Positions 16,713 through 23,790 of a stretch of 48,166 nucleotides of DNA are shown here, one piece after another. The stretch comes from Lentilactobacillus rapi DSM 19907 = JCM 15042 (GTDB lineage: Bacteria; Bacillota; Bacilli; Lactobacillales; Lactobacillaceae): the NCBI RefSeq assembly GCF_001436255.1, contig NZ_AZEI01000014.1:1-48166 (forward strand), read 5' to 3'. Each line of letters begins with the position of its first letter. The first letter of the stretch is position 1. The position numbers and the translations under genes were made by a program. The notes under the pieces are model-generated. The model was not told the origin of the DNA, did no database searches, and saw only the letters and a list, made by a program, of their open reading frames with translations.

Positions 16713-16918
16713 AGATTGGGACCTAGGCGATTTGATCCCAGAATTTAAGTGAAAGCGGCAATGCATTCTGGTTTTGGAATGCATTGCCGCTTTCACTTAA
16801 ATGGCAGGTGTCAGCCGCTTATTGCTCAACACTCTTTTTGTTGTTTCCTAGAAGCAAATAGCTAATCTTTTAGCGTAATTAAGGGCAAGTTCCCGTTGAC
16901 ATTAAATGAGACCCAGAT
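16713..16918 (+). repeat. Family A hairpin repeat, copy A1
   Basis: The conserved left flank (GATTGGGACCTAGGCG, TTTGATCCCAGAA) leads into a perfect 25-bp stem (TTTAAGTGAAAGCGGCAATGC and on) with a TGGTTTTG tip, then the right flank with CAGCCGCTTA and a far end GAGACCC. It fills the 338-base gap between the macrodomain gene and azlC. Downstream, at about 16930-16950, ACACGTTCGTGT is a small palindrome ahead of azlC. Confidence 0.85.
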
Positions 16919-17017
16919 TAGAATTTTATTAATGTATCATGGACACGTTCGTGTGAGGTTAGTCAAAATAATCCAAACGTGGTGCTACATAGATTATGTT
17001 CTAAAGGAGGAACCTGA

Positions 17018-17725
17018 ATGAACAATGAATTAAACGTTCCAAGCGGCGCCAAAGAAACGCTGCCGACTGTTTTTGGTTACATAGGGATTGGGGTTGCCTT
17101 CGGGATTGTTGGCAAGGCAGCCGGACTCAGCCCATTATTAGTGACATTGATGTCAATTATTACATATGCCGGTTCTGCCCAATTTGTGATCGTGAGCATG
17201 CTGGTAACCCATAGTCCGTTGTTGTCAATTGTCTTTTCGGTGTTTCTCGTGAACTCCCGGATGATTTTGATGAGTACGACTTTGGCCCCATATTTCAAGA
17301 AAGAAAGTCTCCTGAAAAATGTGTTGGTGGGAACACTGCTCACTGATGAAAGTTTTGCGTTGGGGATGAACAAGCTTAACTACACGGACAATCACCTGAA
17401 CTTTAGCTGGTTTAATACCGCAAACGTGATCTCATACTTAACTTGGATTGTTTCTTCTCTGGTAGGAGCTGTGTTGGGCAACTTCATCAGTAATCCTGAG
17501 AAGTTTGGTTTGGACTTTGCGTTAGTTGCCATGTTTATTGGGCTGTTGTATTTGCAATTAATTTCCGATAAATCAATCAACTTTAATTTGCAATTGATTG
17601 TCGTTGGATTCGTATTGGTGGCCATTTATTTTGGATTGATTTTCATTCCAAGTAGTTTATTAATTCTGCTGGTGACTTTGGTAGCCTGCACGTTTGGGGT
17701 GGTGATGAAACATGTCTTCTTTTAA
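17018..17725 (+). CDS. azlC: AzlC family branched-chain amino acid exporter subunit
   Basis: A 235-residue membrane protein with about six to seven helices. The N-terminal ETLPTVFGYIGIGVAFGIVGKAAGLSP and the Ser/Gly-rich YAGSAQFVIVSML segments are AzlC hallmarks. Together with AzlD it exports branched-chain amino acids or their analogues. AAAGGAGG is 6 bases before the ATG. Its last 14 bases overlap azlD. Confidence 0.93.
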   Translation: MNNELNVPSGAKETLPTVFGYIGIGVAFGIVGKAAGLSPLLVTLMSIITYAGSAQFVIVSMLVTHSPLLSIVFSVFLVNSRMILMSTTLAPYFKKESLLKNVLVGTLLTDESFALGMNKLNYTDNHLNFSWFNTANVISYLTWIVSSLVGAVLGNFISNPEKFGLDFALVAMFIGLLYLQLISDKSINFNLQLIVVGFVLVAIYFGLIFIPSSLLILLVTLVACTFGVVMKHVFF

Positions 17726-18044
17726 TTTTGTGCTGTTCACGATTATCGGGACGGGTCTGGTGACTTGGCTATCACGGATCTTACCCTTTGTCATCTTGAA
17801 AAAATTCAAATTGTCAGCCGGAGTGGTCGAATTTTTGAGCTTTGTCCCCATTGCGATTATGTCTGCTCTCTGGTTTGAAAATTTATTTGTTCAACATATT
17901 GGTCATTTGCCATCAATTGATTGGGGCAACTTTTTAGCTTCAGCCCCAAGCATCATCAGTGCCGTGATTTGGAAGAACTTGTTGGTCATCGTCATTGTTG
18001 GCGTGATTTCATTGGGATGCCTGCGGTTATTTTTCGGAATGTGA
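17712..18044 (+). CDS. azlD: AzlD family branched-chain amino acid exporter subunit
   Basis: A 110-residue protein with four membrane helices. The start, TIIGTGLVTWLSRILPFVIL, and the central FLSFVPIAIMSALWFEN motif are typical of AzlD, the small partner of AzlC. It overlaps azlC by 14 bases, so translation is probably coupled. It converges with the Nudix gene with a 3-base gap and no room for a terminator. Confidence 0.92.
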   Translation: MSSFNFVLFTIIGTGLVTWLSRILPFVILKKFKLSAGVVEFLSFVPIAIMSALWFENLFVQHIGHLPSIDWGNFLASAPSIISAVIWKNLLVIVIVGVISLGCLRLFFGM

Positions 18045-18047
18045 TTT

Positions 18048-18566
18048 TCATTGATCGTGCCACTCTTTGGCGGCCGTTAATTCACTGGTATAAGGTGCGA
18101 CGCCAAATTGTCGTAGTTGGACCACTGCGTCGTTAAATGAGAATAACTGAACTTGGTTGACTTCGGATTTTTGAATCCGCAGTTGGTCCATTGTTAAATG
18201 AGTTTTCAAAGCAAACCAGTCTTCAATCCAATCACTGTTATAACGACGCACGATGAAGTTCTTTTCAGTAACGTTGATCGTTAGCCCAAGTTCCTCAAAG
18301 ATTTCTCGATGAATTGCTTGCAGGTGATTTTCACCCTTTAAGGCGGATCCACCAGCAGAACAGTCCCATCGATTGGGATAATTCAATTTGGTTGCGGAAC
18401 GTTGTTGTAGGATGATTTTATCTTGATCAGTAAAAATAAATGCACTGACGACAAGATGAAAATAGCCAGTAGGCACGTCTTGGTCGCGTTGCTGCGTTCC
18501 GACGATGTTGAGATCATGATCATATATATCCCAGAGTTCGTATAGATGGTCGCTGGTATTTGTCAT
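18048..18566 (-). CDS. Nudix hydrolase (isopentenyl-diphosphate isomerase-like subfamily)
   Basis: A 172-residue protein with a perfect Nudix box at G73-L95 (G-x5-E-x7-REIFEELGL), which binds the metal and hydrolyses a nucleoside-diphosphate-linked bond. The N-terminal ELWDIYDHDLNIVGTQQRDQDVPTGYFH is shared with the IDI-like Nudix proteins, which are often called isomerases by error. The exact substrate is unknown. The Shine-Dalgarno is modest (AAGG). The gene is monocistronic. Confidence 0.93.
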   Translation of the reverse strand: MTNTSDHLYELWDIYDHDLNIVGTQQRDQDVPTGYFHLVVSAFIFTDQDKIILQQRSATKLNYPNRWDCSAGGSALKGENHLQAIHREIFEELGLTINVTEKNFIVRRYNSDWIEDWFALKTHLTMDQLRIQKSEVNQVQLFSFNDAVVQLRQFGVAPYTSELTAAKEWHDQ

Positions 18567-18627
18567 TTTTTGGGTAGCCTTCTTTATTTAGGGTTGGTTA
18601 TATTGTAATATACTATCTGATTAGGAG

Positions 18628-19101
18628 ATGATTGTTATTCTGCTCAAATTAGAGAAAATGTCTCAATCAGACTTTGATAGATATCGCCAAACTGCGGTTG
18701 TCAATTACGCTAACCAAAAAGTGACAGCTGGGGCGTGGGAAAAGGATACTGCTCAGGCAAATGCCAATCAAGAATTCGAAAAACTGCTCCCGGATGGTTT
18801 ATCGACCCCGGGACATTACCTCTATGAAATTGTGGCGGGCAACACCAAGGTTGGGGTGGTCTGGCTCGCGGAACGCAAGGCCGGTTCTGAAGAGGCCTTT
18901 ATCTATGATATTTCGATTTCGCCAGCGTATCAAAATCAAGGATTCGGAACCAAGGCGCTTCAACTCATCGATGATGAAGCGGAGCATCTGGGTTTCAAAA
19001 AAATTGGCCTGCACGTATTCGGTCAGAATAAGCGGGCCATTCATGTCTACGAGAAGAGTGGCTTTGAAACGACGGACGTTTGGATGTCAAAGAAAATATG
19101 A
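18628..19101 (+). CDS. GNAT family N-acetyltransferase
   Basis: A 157-residue GNAT protein. EAFIYDISISPAYQNQGFGTKALQLIDDEA holds the acetyl-CoA loop (QNQGFG, near residues 102-107), and LGFKKIGLHVFGQNKRAIHVYEKSGFE is the conserved C-terminal half. The start is odd: AGGAG directly touches the ATG at 18628 with no spacing, while the in-frame codon at proper distance (18637, 9 bases) is ATT. A TATACT box at 18609-18614 fits a promoter. Family A repeat A2 begins right after its stop. Confidence 0.88.
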   Translation: MIVILLKLEKMSQSDFDRYRQTAVVNYANQKVTAGAWEKDTAQANANQEFEKLLPDGLSTPGHYLYEIVAGNTKVGVVWLAERKAGSEEAFIYDISISPAYQNQGFGTKALQLIDDEAEHLGFKKIGLHVFGQNKRAIHVYEKSGFETTDVWMSKKI

Positions 19102-19103
19102 TA

Positions 19104-19285
19104 AGACTGGGACAATCGGCGTTTTGATTCCAGAATTTAAGTGAAAGCGGCAGTGCATTCTGATTTTGGAATGCGCTGCCGCTTTTGCTTAAATGGCGGG
19201 GATCAGCCGTTTGGCGCAGCTTTTATCTAGGTAGCTACGGCAATCTAAGTGAATGATCATTGATTGAAAATCAATAGATTTCCCC
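19104..19285 (+). repeat. Family A hairpin repeat, copy A2
   Basis: Same flanks as A3 (AAGACTGGGACAATCGGCG, GGGATCAGCCGTTTGGCGC). The 25-bp stem is close to that of A1, with three departures that are all G-U pairs when read on the plus strand, and one true compensatory change (A-T to G-C). It begins two bases after the GNAT stop codon. Confidence 0.85.
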
Positions 19286-19309
19286 GCCTCGCTTTATTAA
19301 ATGCCCTGA

Positions 19310-19936
19310 TTAGTCACGGTTTCGGCCTGCCTGAAATGATTCCCAACCTTCACTGGCAATGAAGTAAACTAAAATTAATGCGGCGACAGAATCAACCCAC
19401 CACCAGTTAAACAAGGCCGTCAATAGGCCACCAATCAAGACGGTTGCCGCCATGTAAGCGCAGGTGATGTTGCACATGCCATCTTCCACTAACGCGTCTG
19501 AATGTAATGATTTTCCCAGTGATCGTTTCTTTAAAGTCAAGACCGGCATTAAAATGACCGATGCAATCGCGATGGCAATCCCAGAAAAACTGGTGTCCGC
19601 AGCCTGGTGAGCAAACAGATTAAAGAGTGAGACCCCAACCACGTACACTGACAGCAGTAATAGAACGCTACCAACGATTAACGATGATCGGCGTTCCGCG
19701 TTTTCAATTTCGGCTGCTGGTGCGCCGGCGTTTTCTTTTCGCAGCCGCCATATCAAGGTGCTGCCGGAAATGATTTCTAAAAAGCTATCAAGGCCAAAAG
19801 CAATCAGCAGAATTGAACCTGCTTTGAGGCCTGAATAAAAGCCCACCATAAATTCGAAGGCCATCCACGCCGTTGAGAAATATTCGATACGCAGGCTTTT
19901 GGTGACGAGCGATGTTGCTGGTGAGTTACTGGCCAT
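19310..19936 (-). CDS. Cation diffusion facilitator-like transporter
   Basis: A 208-residue protein with five to six membrane helices resembling cation efflux proteins. The second-helix motif is FGLDSFLE (Asp-x3-Glu in place of the usual Asp-x3-Asp). The fifth-helix motif [11 protein letters not shown] lacks the usual His four residues before Asp, so the metal site is atypical. It has no long C-terminal cytoplasmic domain. The ATG at 19936 has GGGGGAAG 4 bases upstream. It overlaps the zinc-sensor gene by 11 bases, which strongly suggests metal export. Ion identity is inferred. Confidence 0.8.
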   Translation of the reverse strand: MASNSPATSLVTKSLRIEYFSTAWMAFEFMVGFYSGLKAGSILLIAFGLDSFLEIISGSTLIWRLRKENAGAPAAEIENAERRSSLIVGSVLLLLSVYVVGVSLFNLFAHQAADTSFSGIAIAIASVILMPVLTLKKRSLGKSLHSDALVEDGMCNITCAYMAATVLIGGLLTALFNWWWVDSVAALILVYFIASEGWESFQAGRNRD

Positions 19937-20273
19937 GCTGCTTCCCCCTAATAACGTGATCCGCGTGTTCCAACATTTCATTGATCACATCTAAAATGTG
20001 GGGATCATCTAATTGATAATAGTTTGATTTGCCAACCCGTTTCGCGGACACTAACTGATGCTTCCGTAGCAGGGCCAACTGGTGAGAGACGGCGGATTGT
20101 TCCAGATTCAAGAGTTCGCCTAATTCAGTCACATTTAATTCCTGCTGTTCCAGCACGTTGAGCATTTGCAGCCGGGTGGGATTACTGAGTAACTTAAAAA
20201 TCCGTTCCGATTCGGAGAGATGTTTTAAATCAATCAAGCTTGGTTGAGTCGAAAGATCCGATTCAGTCTTCAT
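19926..20273 (-). CDS. ArsR/SmtB family zinc-type metal sensor (CzrA-like)
   Basis: A 115-residue winged-helix repressor. The recognition helix lies around [20 protein letters not shown] (56-75). The C-terminal helix carries D90-x-H92, ten residues, then H103-x2-H106: exactly the alpha-5 site of SmtB/CzrA zinc/cobalt sensors. No Cys is present, so the alpha-3N cadmium/lead site is absent. The ATG at 20273 follows AAGAAGTG; an ATG six codons upstream lacks a ribosome site. It is co-transcribed with the transporter downstream, and the palindrome at 20289-20310 is its likely operator. Confidence 0.92.
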   Translation of the reverse strand: MKTESDLSTQPSLIDLKHLSESERIFKLLSNPTRLQMLNVLEQQELNVTELGELLNLEQSAVSHQLALLRKHQLVSAKRVGKSNYYQLDDPHILDVINEMLEHADHVIRGKQHGQ

Positions 20274-20288
20274 ATATGTCACTTCTTT

Positions 20289-20310
20289 CATATGAAGATC
20301 ATAACATATG
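20289..20310. promoter_or_regulatory. Likely operator of the CzrA-like regulator
   Basis: CATATG-10 bases-CATATG just upstream of the ArsR gene, with a further CATATATG at 20271-20278. ArsR/SmtB operators are AT-rich imperfect palindromes built on ATATGA/TCATAT, and this fits. Self-regulation is inferred. Confidence 0.6.
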
Positions 20311-20430
20311 AACTGGGATTTGCAATCACTTGATTTAAAAATGACGATGGTGGAAGTTGTCCTCGCCCCACTAAAAAAGGTATCATGATAGCAAGTATGG
20401 TCCGCATAATGTTTTTTGGAGGCGATCTTT

Positions 20431-20931
20431 ATCGAGAAAATAACTTGTGCAGCAACCTATGCGATTCATGAAAGTTATATTTTTCCCGCTGACCTCAATA
20501 ATGGCGGGATTCAATTTGGTGGCAAGACGCTGGAAATTTTGGATGCCAATGCTGGCTTGGCAGCGGCTAAATTTATTCCGGCCGACTTAGATTTCGTGAC
20601 GGCTGGTTACGATCACGTTCAGTTTGTCAGCCCAGCCACGCCGGAAGATATCCTGAAATGCACGTCGTATGTGACTGGCGCCGATAAACGATCAGTTGAG
20701 GTGTTCACCAAATTTTCAACGTTTAATAAGCAAACGAGGGCAGTGCGACCGGCGTTCATTGCATTTTGCACCTTAATTGTGATGGCGGATCCTCAGCAAA
20801 TCCAGTTTCCAAAATTAGTGCCTGAAAGTGCCGAAGAGAAATTCATATGTGGGGGATTTCAAGACCGGTTGGCGAGTCGACACACCGAATTGGCAGCTAA
20901 TCAAACGATTCTGAAACATTTATCAAACTAA
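20431..20931 (+). CDS. Acyl-CoA thioesterase (hotdog fold) with apparent ATC start
   Basis: A 166-residue hotdog-fold acyl-CoA hydrolase. [34 protein letters not shown] matches the family start and catalytic Asp region (DLN and LD..AG), and the second half has [16 protein letters not shown]. Such enzymes release fatty acids from CoA. Homologues begin at the position of codon ATC (20431), which lies 8 bases after a perfect GGAGG. The only in-frame standard start, TTG at 20416, lies before and overlaps that GGAGG. Either an ATC start is used or the gene is poorly translated. Confidence 0.8.
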   Translation: MEKITCAATYAIHESYIFPADLNNGGIQFGGKTLEILDANAGLAAAKFIPADLDFVTAGYDHVQFVSPATPEDILKCTSYVTGADKRSVEVFTKFSTFNKQTRAVRPAFIAFCTLIVMADPQQIQFPKLVPESAEEKFICGGFQDRLASRHTELAANQTILKHLSN

Positions 20932-21005
20932 CAATCCTTATGCATGTCTAATCATGACCAAAATGGTAAACTAAAGGTGAAAATACCAATTTGGAGGTGT
21001 CGGTT

Positions 21006-21440
21006 ATGTATGAAACAATCTTAGTCCCAGTTGATGGGAGTGAAAATTCCAAGCATGCTGTTGGCGAAGCAGCCACCCTTGCCGCAAAATTTGGGTCAAC
21101 GCTGCAAATTGTGTCGGTGGCCAGTGACCAAAGATATGTTCAATACGGGGTCACTTTAGGCCAAGATGTGATGGAGACATTTCGTGAGCGCGGCGAAGAG
21201 ATTTTGGCTGATGCTAAGCAACAAGCTGAAAAAGCAGATGCCAAGGCAGAAACCCACTTTGTCGTTGGGGTGCCAAAGGTTCAAATTTCAAAAGAATTAC
21301 CAGAAAAATACGGCGCATCCTTGATCGTCATGGGGAAATCGGGTGTCAACGGCATCTCCAGAGCGATTTTAGGCTCAACTACCGCATATGTGGTTCGTCA
21401 TTCTCAAGTAAATGTGATGGTTATTGACCAGCGCGCATAG
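21006..21440 (+). CDS. Universal stress protein (UspA family)
   Basis: A 144-residue Usp domain. MYETILVPVDGSENSKHAV is the typical first strand and loop, and the C-terminal G-x2-G-x9-G-S/T nucleotide motif is present (MGKSGVNGISRAILGST), so it is probably the ATP-binding type. The ATG at 21006 has GGAGGTG 6 bases upstream. It is monocistronic, with a terminator at 21478-21525. Confidence 0.93.
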   Translation: MYETILVPVDGSENSKHAVGEAATLAAKFGSTLQIVSVASDQRYVQYGVTLGQDVMETFRERGEEILADAKQQAEKADAKAETHFVVGVPKVQISKELPEKYGASLIVMGKSGVNGISRAILGSTTAYVVRHSQVNVMVIDQRA

Positions 21441-21477
21441 AAAGAAGCTGGCTTTTAGGATCATTTTCGACAGTGGA

Positions 21478-21525
21478 CGCTGGATTAAATCCTGACTTTT
21501 AGGGTTTGAATCAGCGCCCCTTTTT
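21478..21525 (+). terminator. Intrinsic terminator after the usp gene
   Basis: CGCTGGATTAAATCCT pairs with AGGGTTTGAATCAGCG around a 7-base loop, followed by CCCCTTTTT. Confidence 0.8.
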
Positions 21526-21531
21526 AGAAGT

Positions 21532-21669
21532 GAGCTGTGCTACTCGAAGCCCGGGTTCAGCTCCGATGGCCGGTATTCTCTCAGCTTGGAGAAATCTCCA
21601 CGCACAGGCTGGAAAATCTGGTGGGCGACCAGAAGCTGCAAGCAATTAGTCATTGTTTGCGGTTTTTTT
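21532..21669 (+). ncRNA. Candidate structured RNA with its own terminator
   Basis: This non-coding stretch folds by eye into GAGCTG/CAGCTC (21532-21563), then a closed multi-branch unit CAGCTT/AAGCTG (21582-21638) that contains GGAGA/TCTCC and TCTGGT/ACCAGA stems, then GCAAGCAAT/ATTGTTTGC and TTTTTTT (21638-21669), an intrinsic terminator. It lies between usp and the YibE/F pair. It does not match the riboswitch classes I can recall. It might be a small RNA, a leader, or the 3' part of a longer transcript. Confidence 0.45.
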
Positions 21670-21687
21670 AATATGTAACGATTACCC

Positions 21688-21715
21688 TTTAACTGGTCTT
21701 TTCAAATGTTACAAT
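21688..21715 (+). promoter_or_regulatory. Probable promoter of the YibE/F operon
   Basis: TTTAAC (21688-21693), 16 bases, TACAAT (21710-21715). Transcription would begin near 21722, past the structured RNA and its terminator, leaving a leader of about 17 bases without a clear ribosome site. Confidence 0.5.
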
Positions 21716-21738
21716 AACACTAACTTAATTTTGAAAAG

Positions 21739-22854
21739 ATGGCTGACATGGATAATAAATTAACGAACAAGATGACGTGGGTCCAAGTTTTAATTGCAAT
21801 CGCCTTTTGCTTTTTGACCGCGTTTTTATTTATGCATAATGATGCCTTATATTCCCAGCCGATTTTTGAAGTGACCAAGGTGGAATCAGGCAAGACATCC
21901 AAAATGACGGATGAATTTCAAAATGTCGATCATTATCATGAACAGACGCTTTACGGCAAGATCGTGAATGGCAAATATGCTGGTCATCGGCTGACGATTG
22001 ATAACGCTTATTCAGACTCCCACGCAATGGATCATCATTACATTAAAGGCCAGAAACTGTTTATCACCCTCCATACAAGCCCCAAACTTCACGCAACCGT
22101 TAAAGATTTGAAGCGGGACGCGCCAATTGCCTTTCTGTTTGCCTTGGCAATCAGCTTGTTGTTTATCATTTTGAAATGGAAAGGGGTGACGGTCATCTCC
22201 AGCATCGTCATTAATACCATTCTGTTTTGGATTGCGATCATAATTGATCACAATAATGACGGGGCTGCCGTGATTTTAATCTTTAGCATTCTCGCCGTGA
22301 TTTTCTGCTTCGTCACGTTGTTTTTAGTCATGGGCTGGAGTCGGAAAATGTTGGTGACCCTCTCAGCCGTGTTGGCAGCAACCGCAATTACCATTTTGAT
22401 CACGCTAATGGTCTTTGGTATTACCCATGAAAAGGGCGTTTATTATGAATCGATGCAATATGTAACTCAGCTGCCGAAGCCACTTTTCATCGCTGAAGTT
22501 TTGATTGGGGTCCTTGGTGCCGTCATGGATGAAGCCACTGATATTGTGGCCTCATTGGCGACTTTGAAGACTGAGAAGCCCGAACTTTCTAAAATGCAGT
22601 TGTTCAATTCTGGCCGTCAAATTGGGAAATCGATCATGGGACCGCTGATTAACGTCCTATTCTTCATTTTCATGGCGGAAACATTGCCAATGACGCTGCT
22701 GTATTTGAAAAATGGTAATACATGGCAATATTCATTTTCGATGAACATGTCACTGGGGATGACTTCCAGTCTGATTAGTGGCATTGGAATTGTCTTGACG
22801 GTCATTTTATCAAGCCTATTTGCCGGCTTGTGGATCAAAGGGGATGAACGCTGA
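21739..22854 (+). CDS. YibE/F family membrane protein (first of two)
   Basis: A 371-residue protein: one N-terminal membrane segment (about 14-33), an extracellular domain of about 100 residues with several His (DHYHEQTLYG, SHAMDHHY), then seven helices. MDEATDIVASLATLK in the membrane part is the YibE/F motif. The family is predicted to be transporters; the substrate is unknown. No clear Shine-Dalgarno precedes either ATG (21739 or 21748). The stop TGA shares a base with the ATG of the next gene, so the pair is translated together. Confidence 0.88.
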   Translation: MADMDNKLTNKMTWVQVLIAIAFCFLTAFLFMHNDALYSQPIFEVTKVESGKTSKMTDEFQNVDHYHEQTLYGKIVNGKYAGHRLTIDNAYSDSHAMDHHYIKGQKLFITLHTSPKLHATVKDLKRDAPIAFLFALAISLLFIILKWKGVTVISSIVINTILFWIAIIIDHNNDGAAVILIFSILAVIFCFVTLFLVMGWSRKMLVTLSAVLAATAITILITLMVFGITHEKGVYYESMQYVTQLPKPLFIAEVLIGVLGAVMDEATDIVASLATLKTEKPELSKMQLFNSGRQIGKSIMGPLINVLFFIFMAETLPMTLLYLKNGNTWQYSFSMNMSLGMTSSLISGIGIVLTVILSSLFAGLWIKGDER

Positions 22855-23624
22855 TGGGATCAATTACATGTCTGGGGATCGTTTTGCTCGTCCTAATGAT
22901 GATTGTTGGCGGCAAGCAGGGGATCACTTCATTTCTCAGTATGGTGGTCAATTTTGGAATCCTGTTCTTCTCGATTGTCCTGATTGCTTTTCACACGCCG
23001 CCGATCATTGTGACGATAGTTGCCAGCGTGATTCTGCTGTCCATTACGATCTTCTGGAGCAGCGCTAGCGATAATGCTTCTACGACCGCATTTCAAGCTT
23101 CATGTGTCATCTTGATTCTCCTCATTGCGATCATTATCCCAATTGAGTATTGGGCGCAGGTTGGTGGATTTGGCTTGGAGGACAGCGAGGAATTGGAGGG
23201 CCTGTCGACCTACATTGGAATTGACTTTACCAAGATTGCAATTGCCACAGCTATTTTGAGCTCACTTGGTGCGATTGCTGAAGCCGCGATTGCGATCGCT
23301 TCAGGCCTGGATGAAATTTTGACCCAGCATGATAAAATTCGAAGTGGCGAATTATTTGCTGATGGCGTTTTTATCGGCAAGCAGATTATCGGCACGGCGG
23401 TCAACACCCTGTTCTTTGGCTTCTTCGGTAGTTCCCTGGCGCTGTTCATTTGGTTCTATGGCTTGAACTACTCATTGGGTGAAATCTTGAATGATAAGGT
23501 GTTCGCCGCTGAGCTGATTGCAATTGTGGTGTCGCTGATCGGGGTCGTCCTGACGATTCCAATTACGACTTGGATGATGAGTTTTCGGTTGAAAAAAGTT
23601 CAGGATAAAACGATGAATAAATGA
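22854..23624 (+). CDS. YibE/F family membrane protein (second of two)
   Basis: A 256-residue protein with seven or more helices and the YibE/F signature LSSLGAIAEAAIAIASGLDEI followed by GVFIGKQIIGTAVNTLFFGFFGSSL. It resembles the membrane half of the gene before it, which suggests an old duplication and a two-subunit complex. It starts on the A of the preceding TGA stop (TGATG). A strong terminator follows. Confidence 0.88.
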   Translation: MGSITCLGIVLLVLMMIVGGKQGITSFLSMVVNFGILFFSIVLIAFHTPPIIVTIVASVILLSITIFWSSASDNASTTAFQASCVILILLIAIIIPIEYWAQVGGFGLEDSEELEGLSTYIGIDFTKIAIATAILSSLGAIAEAAIAIASGLDEILTQHDKIRSGELFADGVFIGKQIIGTAVNTLFFGFFGSSLALFIWFYGLNYSLGEILNDKVFAAELIAIVVSLIGVVLTIPITTWMMSFRLKKVQDKTMNK

Positions 23625-23631
23625 TCACACT

Positions 23632-23690
23632 AAAAAAGCACTTCGAAGCCAAAATCCAAGCCGCGGATTTTGATTTCGAAGTGCTTTTTT
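23632..23690 (+). terminator. Strong intrinsic terminator after the YibE/F operon
   Basis: AAAAAAGCACTTCGAA pairs perfectly with TTCGAAGTGCTTTTTT, with an inner CAAAATCC/GGATTTTG stem. It gives T tracts on both strands and so may also serve proA from the other side. Confidence 0.93.
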
Positions 23691-23790
23691 GAGATTTGGA
23701 TTAACTATTTGTCGCAAGTTTTATCAATATAATACGGGAAAGCCAGATTGCATTGATAAATCCTTTGCTGACTAATGTCCATCCTTGAGT

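Noticed and set aside
16735-16800. Central stem of family A taken as an ordinary terminator
   Set aside because: The stem is not followed by a T tract on either strand and is embedded in long conserved flanks shared by the other copies, so it is part of a repeat element.
18048-18566. Nudix gene as isopentenyl-diphosphate isomerase
   Set aside because: The N-terminus is IDI-like, but the classical isomerase Cys and Glu motifs are not seen, while the hydrolase Nudix box is perfect.
21540-21640. Possible tRNA, from GGTTCAGCTC resembling a T-loop
   Set aside because: No acceptor stem, anticodon arm or 3' end could be fitted; the pairing is better explained by the multi-branch fold described at 21532-21669.
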